Source: CAZEFK01 sp964511405
GTDB taxonomy: Bacteria > Pseudomonadota > Alphaproteobacteria > Elsterales > Elsteraceae
Length of the DNA: 8,135 nucleotides
Reading direction: 5' to 3'
Assembly: GCA_964511405.1 (NCBI GenBank)
Contig: CAZEFK010000276.1
Location: 1-8,135 of the forward strand
Below, piece by piece: positions 1-5,428 of the stretch (the first letter of the stretch is position 1; the number at the start of each line of letters is the position of its first letter). The notes under the pieces were generated by a model. It worked only from the letters and a program-made list of their open reading frames with translations, was not told where the DNA came from and did not search any database. The position numbers and the translations under genes were made by a program.

Positions 1-144
1 GCGGCGATCGTGGAACTTGGGGTTGATCCGCTCCAGCCCGGCGAAGTCGAGCCCCGCCGCCATCGCCTCGGGCACGAAGTCGCGGATCAGCTGCTCGACC
101 AGCACCGGATGTGCGAACAGGCGATGGTACAGCGCGTCGGACAT
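1..144 (-). CDS. Rpn/YhgA-like recombination-promoting nuclease (Transposase_31), N-terminal part
   Basis: This is the first 48 codons of a gene that starts with ATG at 144 and runs off the left edge. The translation begins MSDALYHRLFAHPVLVEQLI and continues through RDFVPEA, LDFAGLERIN and PKFHDRR. That is the characteristic N-terminus of the Rpn / YhgA-like (PF04754, Transposase_31) family: H-x-L-F/L-x-(H/D)-P, then (R/D)-F-V-P, then L-D-(F/S)-x-L-E-R-(I/V)-x-x-K-F. Members are PD-(D/E)XK-fold DNA endonucleases. In E. coli, RpnA promotes RecA-independent recombination; many copies are mobile or toxin-like accessory genes. The catalytic residues lie beyond the window, so activity cannot be judged. 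A weak ribosome site, GGTGA (complement of 154-158), lies nine bases before the ATG and is buried in a hairpin. The gene follows the calpain-like gene on the same strand with a 103-bp gap. The family call is from recognition of the N-terminal motif only. Confidence 0.8.
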   Translation of the reverse strand, partial: MSDALYHRLFAHPVLVEQLIRDFVPEAMAAGLDFAGLERINPKFHDRR

Positions 145-153
145 GCGCCAGCA

Positions 154-173
154 TCACCGGACAACTCCGGTGA
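154..173 (-). promoter_or_regulatory. Small hairpin covering the likely ribosome site of the Rpn gene
   Basis: TCACCGG (154-160) and CCGGTGA (167-173) form a perfect 7-bp inverted repeat around a 6-base loop. After one mismatch, two further pairs (151-152 with 175-176) can form. In the minus-strand transcript the arm nearest the Rpn start holds GGTGA, the only Shine-Dalgarno-like string at a suitable distance (nine bases) from the ATG. The stem would therefore hide the ribosome site. The inverted repeat is seen directly; a role in restraining translation is inference. Confidence 0.4.
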
Positions 174-188
174 GGCAATGGCGCCCGC

Positions 189-222
189 GGTTGTCTCAGT
201 CTGCAATCAGACTGAGACAACC
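189..222 (-). terminator. Perfect 15-bp hairpin downstream of the calpain-like gene (terminator-like, no U-tract)
   Basis: GGTTGTCTCAGTCTG (189-203) and CAGACTGAGACAACC (208-222) are exact reverse complements around the tetraloop CAAT. The hairpin begins 25 bases past the stop codon of the minus-strand calpain-like gene and sits before the Rpn gene. This is the right place for transcription termination. On neither strand does a run of T follow the stem, so it is not a canonical intrinsic terminator. It could instead be a Rho-assisted or RNA-stabilising 3' hairpin, an attenuator for the Rpn gene, or a DNA operator. The structure is certain; the role is inferred. Confidence 0.6.
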
Positions 223-247
223 CACGTGCGGCCGCACTCGCTAGCGG

Positions 248-3200
248 TCAGACCACTGGAAACGCGGTCAGCGTCGGCGTGCCGGTTCCGGATGTCAGGG
301 CCGCCAGCGCCGCCGAGGCGGTGAGGCCGCCGGCCATCGGATCGAAGCTGAGGAAGCCTTGGGTGGCCTGGCGCGCGACTTGGGCCGCGGTCAGGCTCGA
401 TGCGCCGGCGCCCACGGCGGTCGGCGGCGCGATCGACGGGAGGGCCGCCGCGACGGCGGCATCCAGAGCGGCGCCGGAGTAGGCGGCGACCACCGGCGCG
501 GCAGTGCTGCCCGCGCGCAGGACCGCGGCCAGCTGGGTGCCCGCGGTGAATGCCACGACTTCCACGGCGGTCGCGTCGATGACCTGGTGGGCGGCGTCGG
601 GGGCGCCGGCGGCCAGCTGATCGATCTTGGCCTCGAACGCGCCGATCAGGCTGGCGGCGGCACCGCCGACGCTGGTGATCAGCGGCGCTCCGGACTGAGC
701 GGCGGCCGGCAGGCTCTGGCTGGCATCGGCGATGGCGTCGGTCAGGAAGGCCGGGTTCGCCAGCAGGTCGGTGCCGCGGGCGGTGCTGGAGGCCAGGGCG
801 TCGGCGAGGCCGCGGAACGCTGCGGTGTTGGCATCGCCGAGCGCCACGCCGCCAGCGCCGACCATCAGGCTGTCGAGCAGCGCGGCCGCGGTCGCGATCC
901 TGACGTCGGCCACGGCGACCTGGGCGCCGGCACCGGCATTGGATCCGGTCGCGACGGCGGTCAGGGCATCGAAGCGCAGCGGGTCGATCCCGGCCGGCAG
1001 GGCCAGCGCGCCAACCATCGCCGCTTCGGCCGAGACGAGGTCGCCGCCAGCGGCGATGCGCTGCTGGATCAGGGTCGACACCGGGCTGATATAGGCCGTG
1101 CCGATCGGGCCGGACAGGGTCGTGCCCAGCGGCTTGCCCGTGGCCTGGTCGGTGCCGCCGGTCGCGACCAGCGGTCCCGAGCCGGGGGCGAGGTTCAGGC
1201 TGAAGCTGCCGTCGGCAGCCGAGGTGGCCGCCGGGTCGTCGGCGTGCAGCGTGCCATCGCCATGCAGATCGGCGAACACCGTGGCGCCGCTGACGGCGCC
1301 GTCGGCGACGCGGCCCGTCGCGGCGCGCCCGATAGCCGCCAGCGAGAAGCCGAGGCCGCCCGAGCGACCCTCGGCGGCGCCGAACAGCACATAGTGGGCA
1401 AGGGCGCCGCCGGTGCCGGCATTGCCGAGCGCGGCGGCGACATCGGGATTGGCGGCGAAATAGGCGGCGCCGTTGAACTGCTCGGCGACGGTCAGGCTGG
1501 GCGTCCGGCCTTCCATGGCGCCGAAGTTCACGAAGTGGTTGTAGGCGGTGATGACCCGGGCATTGACGGCGGCGCCGACGTCGGGATTGGCTGCCAGGTA
1601 GTACCGGGTGTCGAAGAACGGTGCCGGATCGCGCTGTTCGGCCGCGCCATAGGCGTTGAAATGGTCGAGCGGGTTGATCCCGGCAGCCGCGACATCCGGG
1701 TTATGGGCCAGGTAGTAGCTGGTGTTGAACGCCGCGTTCGGATTGCGGCCCTCACGCCAGCCGACGAGCTGCCAGTGCTGCAGCGCCGTCAGGGCACCGC
1801 TCTTGACCACGGCCGCGACGTCGGGGTTGTGGGCCAGGTAATAGGCGGCGTCGAAGGCCATGCCGCCGCTGGCGGGCGGCAGCACTCCGAACGACGCCAC
1901 GGTGGCCTGGGTCTCGGCGGCTGCGACCACGCGGGCGCTCGTCGTCGCTGCCGCCTGGGTGAAGCTGGCGGCGAAGGCCGCCTTGAACTGGGCGAAGGTC
2001 AGGTCGAGCGAGCCCGACGCGCCGCTGGCCGGGTTCTGCACGACCGCATGCTGAACCCCCGCGGCATCGACATACAGGCCGGTCAGGGCATAGCCGTGGC
2101 CGCCCGGGACGAGCGCGGGCAGGCCGCCCGACGCCGTCAAGTAGACGGCCTGGCCTTGGGTGAGGGCGGCCTGGAACACGGCACTGCCGGCGGCCTGGAA
2201 GGCGTCGCCCTGCAGTTGCGCGGGATCGGTCCCGGTCAGCTCGGCCAGCACCGCCCCGGAGCCGCCATTGCCGATCGCCGTATAGCCCTGGGCAGCCCCC
2301 GTCAGCTCTTTAAAGGCGGCATAGGCCTTCTCGGCCAAAGGCGCCCACAGCGGGCCGCCGCTGGTCGCGGGCTCGGCCAGTTGCAGCGCTGCGCCGCCGG
2401 CGGCGTTGGTGGTGGTGGCCAGCTTGGTGTCGACGGTGATGAAGTAGGGCGTGCTGTTCTTGTAGAACCGGAAGGTATAGGTGCCGTCGCCGTTGTTGAT
2501 CACGAACTGGTTCAGCGTCGCCTGGGCCGGGCTCTTGGCGCCGCCCGTGGCGGCGGCGGCGACCAGGGCATCCAGCGCACCGAGGAAATAGCTGTCGGCG
2601 ATCGTCCCCTGATTGACGTCGCCGAGGCCCGGCTTGCCGCCGCTGCCGTAGAGCGGTCCGCCCACGCCCACATATTTGTAGGTGACGCTGCTGCTGGTGA
2701 CGTCGCCCCGGGCCAGGTCGCCGAACGCGGTGAAGGTGGGGTTGGGCTCGAAGCCGCCGGCATAGAACAGGCCGACGCCGACTTCGAGGGCAGTGACCGT
2801 AGGCTTGCCAGTGATGATGGTCGCCGCCGAAATGAAGCTGAACGCATCGGCCTGGCTCAGGCCGAGCTGCGACTTGTTGGCGGCCAGGGTCGCCAGGTCC
2901 GCGACTTCGGCCGGCACCAGTTGGCCGTTGGCCGCGTCCTGGTTCATGATCCGGAAGATCTGGATGATATCGGTGCGCGACAGCGACGACTTGCCGGCGA
3001 TGACGGCCTGCAGCGCCGGTGTGGTCAGGGTGATGGCGGCCGGTGCCGGCGCGGTGGCGCTGCCGGCGGCGACGGCCAGGGTGAAGGCGCCGGTCTGGCT
3101 GCTGTCGGCGCTGGTGACGCGGGCGGCGTAGCGGCCGCCGGCGACCGGCGTGAACTGGGCCGAGATCGCCCCCGTGGTGGCGCCGTTGGCGGTGGTGAGC

Positions 3201-3769
3201 ACCGCCCCGGTCGCGAGGTCCACGATCTCGATCTTGGGCCGGAAGGCCGCACTGCCCAGGGTCACCTGGACCGGGCCCGGCGCCGCGGCCGACAGGTCCA
3301 AGGCATAATCGCGCTTGAACGTGGTCGGCGTCGCGGGATCGGGCTGGTCGGACTGGGCCAGTTGGTCGCTCATGTGGCCGCCGAAGGCTAGGGTCCCGAC
3401 CGTGGTGGCGCCCCAGTTCGCCAGCAGATGCAGCTTGGTGTTGAGCGGCAAGCCGCCGTGGTCGACCTCCAGCCGCCATTGGCTGGTCGAGGTGGCGGTG
3501 GCGGTCAGGCCCGCGGCGCCGTCGGCGGTGGCGACCAGGGTCGTGCCGTCATAGAGCCGGAGGGTCGTGCTGCCGGCGTCCAGGCGCACCGTGACCTGCT
3601 GCCCGGGCTCGGCATCGAGGGCGAAGGACTGCACGGTCGGGACCCCGCGGCCGTCCGCCGCTGGATCGATGGTGACGATCTGGGCGCCGGCCCCGGTGGC
3701 GTCGATCGGGCCGGTATATTCGTCGAGCGGGGTCAGGGTCTCGGTGGGATGGCTGGCGGAAACCGTCAT
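248..3769 (-). CDS. Large secreted-type protein with Ser-substituted calpain (C2) domain and NPDV repeats
   Basis: A 1173-residue protein read from ATG at 3769. A TTG at 3802 would add 11 residues; neither start has a good ribosome site. Regions (approximate): 20-240, beta-rich modules resembling bacterial pre-peptidase C-terminal domains; 245-345, helical; 370-590, a calpain-like domain; 639-802, four NPDV repeats; 815-880, a Cna-B/SdrD-like module with an acidic DLHGDGTLHADDP loop; 880-1173, Ala-rich helical, ending hydrophobically in LTAFPVV. The calpain call rests on QGTIADSYFLGAL (Q387 oxyanion position), W and EKAYA (E480), GGHGYALTGLYVD (H558) and QNP (N579). The nucleophile position, normally Cys in G-D-C-W/Y, is S393. 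No cysteine occurs anywhere in the protein. There is no signal peptide, and the C-terminus suits type I secretion, but no GGxGxD RTX repeats are seen. Proteolytic activity is therefore doubtful: it may be a pseudoprotease, an unusual serine enzyme, or a structural surface protein. Diverges from the marR gene. Confidence 0.85.
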   Translation of the reverse strand: MTVSASHPTETLTPLDEYTGPIDATGAGAQIVTIDPAADGRGVPTVQSFALDAEPGQQVTVRLDAGSTTLRLYDGTTLVATADGAAGLTATATSTSQWRLEVDHGGLPLNTKLHLLANWGATTVGTLAFGGHMSDQLAQSDQPDPATPTTFKRDYALDLSAAAPGPVQVTLGSAAFRPKIEIVDLATGAVLTTANGATTGAISAQFTPVAGGRYAARVTSADSSQTGAFTLAVAAGSATAPAPAAITLTTPALQAVIAGKSSLSRTDIIQIFRIMNQDAANGQLVPAEVADLATLAANKSQLGLSQADAFSFISAATIITGKPTVTALEVGVGLFYAGGFEPNPTFTAFGDLARGDVTSSSVTYKYVGVGGPLYGSGGKPGLGDVNQGTIADSYFLGALDALVAAAATGGAKSPAQATLNQFVINNGDGTYTFRFYKNSTPYFITVDTKLATTTNAAGGAALQLAEPATSGGPLWAPLAEKAYAAFKELTGAAQGYTAIGNGGSGAVLAELTGTDPAQLQGDAFQAAGSAVFQAALTQGQAVYLTASGGLPALVPGGHGYALTGLYVDAAGVQHAVVQNPASGASGSLDLTFAQFKAAFAASFTQAAATTSARVVAAAETQATVASFGVLPPASGGMAFDAAYYLAHNPDVAAVVKSGALTALQHWQLVGWREGRNPNAAFNTSYYLAHNPDVAAAGINPLDHFNAYGAAEQRDPAPFFDTRYYLAANPDVGAAVNARVITAYNHFVNFGAMEGRTPSLTVAEQFNGAAYFAANPDVAAALGNAGTGGALAHYVLFGAAEGRSGGLGFSLAAIGRAATGRVADGAVSGATVFADLHGDGTLHADDPAATSAADGSFSLNLAPGSGPLVATGGTDQATGKPLGTTLSGPIGTAYISPVSTLIQQRIAAGGDLVSAEAAMVGALALPAGIDPLRFDALTAVATGSNAGAGAQVAVADVRIATAAALLDSLMVGAGGVALGDANTAAFRGLADALASSTARGTDLLANPAFLTDAIADASQSLPAAAQSGAPLITSVGGAAASLIGAFEAKIDQLAAGAPDAAHQVIDATAVEVVAFTAGTQLAAVLRAGSTAAPVVAAYSGAALDAAVAAALPSIAPPTAVGAGASSLTAAQVARQATQGFLSFDPMAGGLTASAALAALTSGTGTPTLTAFPVV
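1364..1855 (-). repeat. Four tandem NPDV repeats within the calpain-like protein
   Basis: Residues 639-802 contain four diverged units of the form F(D/N)xxYYLAxNPDVAAA, then (about 12-20 residues) H(F/W/Y), then (F/G)GA.EGR. The NPDV motifs are encoded at 1817-1828, 1691-1702, 1577-1588 and 1439-1450 (complement), giving spacings of 42, 38 and 46 residues. Similar repeats are familiar from large exported or surface proteins of Rhodospirillales and related alphaproteobacteria. Their function is not established; adhesion or spacer roles are guesses. The DNA copies have diverged, so this is an old protein repeat, not a recent DNA duplication. Confidence 0.85.
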
Positions 3770-3927
3770 GGCACTGCACTCGGTGGGGGAGCGCCAAACC
3801 AATGATTAATGTTGCTTTAAGGTTTCGGAGTATTCAGCAAGTCATGCTTTATTCACGAAATGCTGCGCAGATTGAGTAGGCGGTGGGCCGGGGCGCTGCC
3901 CACCAGCCTACGAAGGAGGGTTGCAGC
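3770..3927. promoter_or_regulatory. Divergent intergenic region between calpain-like gene and marR
   Basis: This 158-bp spacer is clearly richer in A+T (especially 3800-3870) than the flanking genes and must carry promoters for two divergent transcripts. I cannot pick convincing -35/-10 pairs on either strand. Small inverted elements occur: TTGCT and AGCAA at about 3813-3841, and AGCA-N5-TGCT at about 3837-3849. MarR proteins usually bind palindromes of 16-20 bp in such spacers, and none of these is long enough to call an operator. The strong ribosome site of marR, AAGGAGG at 3913-3919, is at the right end. Confidence 0.5.
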
Positions 3928-4434
3928 ATGACCGCGCACTCGCCATCGCTCGCCTGCCCGGCTCCCGCGCGCGCCAGCCGCTTGCGCGCCATTCCGGCAC
4001 CGCCCGACGGCAGCTTCGCGTCCGACTATCTGGCCTACCTGCTCGCGCGCGCGAGCCACCAGATCAGCCGGCAGTTCCACGACCAGCTCCGCCAAATGGG
4101 GCTGGCCGTGCCGACCTGGCGGGTGCTGGCCACGTTGGCCGACGGCTCGGCCATGTCGATCGGCGAGCTGGCAGCGGTAGTGCTGCTGAAGCAGCCGACC
4201 CTGACCAAGGTGATCGACCGCATGGAGCGGGACGGGCTGGTCCGGCGTGTCGGCGCCGACGCCGACCGGCGCAAAGTGATCGTCGCGATCACGGCGGCAG
4301 GCCGGCGCGTCGTCGGCGACCTGATCGAGCGCGCTCGCGCGCACGAGGCCGAAGTGCTGTCCGGCTACAGCCCGGCCGAGATCCTGCAACTGAAGTCGGT
4401 GCTGAAAGCCCTGATCCGACGCACCGGCGCTTAA
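3928..4434 (+). CDS. MarR-family transcriptional regulator
   Basis: A 168-residue winged-helix DNA-binding protein. The ATG at 3928 is chosen because AAGGAGG lies eight bases upstream; an in-frame GTG at 3883 would run through that ribosome site. The N-terminal ~30 residues are a Pro/Ala/Arg-rich extension. Residues 33-60 form the first dimerisation helices. SIGELAAVVLLKQPTLTKVIDRMERDGLV (77-105, quoted in family sense) is the helix-turn-helix with the typical L-x-K-x-I-D-R-M-E-x-x-G-L-(V/I) signature. R106-V117 with D113-R114-R115 is the wing. The C-terminal helices complete the dimer interface. MarR proteins are usually ligand- or oxidant-responsive repressors of a neighbouring divergent gene and of themselves. 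Here that neighbour is the calpain-like gene, so local control is a reasonable inference, not shown. The ligand is unknown. The single Cys10 lies in the extension, so a thiol switch of the OhrR type is not evident. Confidence 0.93.
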   Translation: MTAHSPSLACPAPARASRLRAIPAPPDGSFASDYLAYLLARASHQISRQFHDQLRQMGLAVPTWRVLATLADGSAMSIGELAAVVLLKQPTLTKVIDRMERDGLVRRVGADADRRKVIVAITAAGRRVVGDLIERARAHEAEVLSGYSPAEILQLKSVLKALIRRTGA

Positions 4435-4703
4435 GAAGCTGCGACTGTCCGTCGCAACAATTGCCGAATTCAATTAAACAAATCGGCGCGTCGAGGCCGC
4501 GACAATACCTATAATTGCATCGGTCGCGTGGTGCAGATTTTACAGACGATTAACCAAATAAAGTAATCAGCTGTTCAGTTTTCTTGTCGAACATGTGCCG
4601 TAAGCGAGCAAACGGTCGCTAAAATGTTTCAGAATTCATCGGCAGAGTCGGCATCGTCCAGCGGGACCGCCTGCTGCCTTGCTGTGATGGGATAGGTGGC
4701 GTG
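4435..4703 (+). promoter_or_regulatory. AT-rich spacer before the chemotaxis operon, with candidate promoter
   Basis: This 269-bp stretch holds no gene that I can support. Its A+T content rises sharply between about 4456 and 4625, as expected of a promoter region. A perfect -10 hexamer, TATAAT, is at 4510-4515. It is centred within the inverted repeat CGCGAC (4498-4503) / GTCGCG (4523-4528). No good -35 is found 16-18 bases upstream (GCGCGT/CGCGTC). I found no clear sigma-28 or sigma-54 flagellar-type promoter. If the TATAAT is used, the leader before the STAS gene is about 180 bases. A further small inverted repeat, AGCGA/TCGCT, lies at 4603-4620. Confidence 0.4.
4440..4456 (+). terminator. 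Short hairpin after marR, weak terminator candidate
   Basis: TGCGAC (4440-4445) and GTCGCA (4451-4456) form a perfect 6-bp stem with a 5-base loop, starting five bases after the marR stop codon. No T-run follows; the next bases are ACAATTGCC. It could help end the marR transcript, but the stem is short. Confidence 0.3.
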
Positions 4704-5066
4704 ATGGCGGGCCCTGTGAAGCGAAGGACAAGGCGCGCCTCGCCGCATCCGGTCGGCCCGCTCGAGCTGTCGGGCGCGCTGACGATCCGCGAGGCCGACG
4801 CGCTCCATGCCCGCCTGGCCGGGATGCTGGGCGCGCAGCCGGACTGGACCGTCGGCTGCAGCGAGGCCACGGATGTCGACCTCTGCTTCGTGCAGCTTCT
4901 GATCGCGGCCCGCCGGGCAGCGGCAGCGCGCGGGACGCGCCTGACCGTCACCGGCCCGCCTGGAGCTGCCCTCACGGCCGCGCTCGCGCGCGGCGGCTTT
5001 CTCAATGCCGACGGCCGGCCGACCGGGGCCGATGCCGCCTGGCTGATCGGGATGGACACGCCATGA
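4704..5066 (+). CDS. STAS-domain protein of the chemotaxis operon
   Basis: A 120-residue single-domain protein. ATG at 4704 is preferred over GTG at 4701, because the AGGTGG at 4694-4699 is already close to the ATG and would be too close to the GTG. After a basic N-terminus (KRRTRR), residues 17-110 follow the STAS / anti-sigma-factor-antagonist pattern: PLELSGALTIREADALHARL, a short helix, then TDVDLCFVQLLIAARRAAAARG and TRLTVTGPP. In phosphorylated family members (SpoIIAA, RsbV) the segment after the conserved Asp is S/T-S-G. Here it reads D59-L-C-F, so the usual serine is absent and kinase/phosphatase switching is unlikely. Small STAS proteins of this sort commonly lead che operons in alphaproteobacteria, but their mechanism is poorly defined; a scaffold or interaction role is inference. 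Its stop overlaps the cheY start by four bases (ATGA), which implies translational coupling. Confidence 0.82.
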   Translation: MAGPVKRRTRRASPHPVGPLELSGALTIREADALHARLAGMLGAQPDWTVGCSEATDVDLCFVQLLIAARRAAAARGTRLTVTGPPGAALTAALARGGFLNADGRPTGADAAWLIGMDTP

Positions 5067-5428
5067 CCAAGACGATCCTCAGCGTCGATGATTCGGCCAG
5101 CATCCGCCAGATGGTCAACCTGACCCTGTCGAGCGCCGGCTATGAAGTGCTGGAAGCGGCCAACGGCGCCGAAGGGCTGGCCAAGGCCGGCAACCAGCAG
5201 CTCGACATGGTGGTGACCGACCTCAACATGCCCGAGATGGACGGGCTTGGCCTGATCCGCGAGCTGCGCAAGCTGCCGGCCTATCGTGGCGTGCCGATCC
5301 TGTTCCTGACCACCGAGTCCGATGCCGACAAGAAGGCGGCCGCCAAGGCGGCCGGGGCCACGGGCTGGATCACCAAGCCGTTCAAGCAAGAGCAGCTGCT
5401 GCAGGTGGTCCGCAAGGTGCTCGGCTGA
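5063..5428 (+). CDS. cheY: Chemotaxis response regulator CheY
   Basis: A 121-residue receiver domain with no output domain. All the phosphotransfer residues are present: acidic pair D9-D10, phosphoacceptor D53 (VVTDLNMPEMDG), T83 at the switch position (FLTTES), and K105 of the KPF motif. The aromatic switch site equivalent to E. coli Tyr106 is W102, common in alphaproteobacterial CheY. CheY accepts phosphate from CheA and, in its phosphorylated form, binds a target, usually the flagellar switch protein FliM. Some alphaproteobacterial CheYs instead act as phosphate sinks or affect other outputs, and the sequence alone does not decide this. The gene overlaps the STAS gene by ATGA and the cheA start by one base (TGATG), so the three are probably co-translated. 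Confidence 0.95.
   Translation: MTKTILSVDDSASIRQMVNLTLSSAGYEVLEAANGAEGLAKAGNQQLDMVVTDLNMPEMDGLGLIRELRKLPAYRGVPILFLTTESDADKKAAAKAAGATGWITKPFKQEQLLQVVRKVLG

Noticed and set aside
1439..1828. CRISPR-like or DNA tandem repeat suggested by recurring GACGTCGGGGTT-type strings
   Set aside because: The strings recur at 114-138 base intervals, in one reading frame and with codon-level divergence. They encode the NPDV protein motif rather than a DNA repeat array.
359..3391. A 1010-codon open frame on the plus strand, opposite the calpain-like gene
   Set aside because: Its product is a Gly/Arg/Ala-rich string without recognisable domains, as expected of the antisense of a high-GC gene. The minus-strand frame has coherent calpain and NPDV motifs.
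2310..3479. A 389-codon minus-strand frame offset from the calpain-like gene
   Set aside because: Arg/His/Gly-rich out-of-frame translation of the same strand; no family resemblance.
3770..3802. TTG start at 3802 for the calpain-like protein
   Set aside because: No ribosome site, a rarer start codon, and the 11 added residues resemble nothing; ATG 3769 was preferred, though its own ribosome site is also weak.
3853..4473. A 206-codon minus-strand frame opposite marR
   Set aside because: Antisense shadow. The plus-strand MarR frame has an excellent ribosome site and helix-turn-helix.
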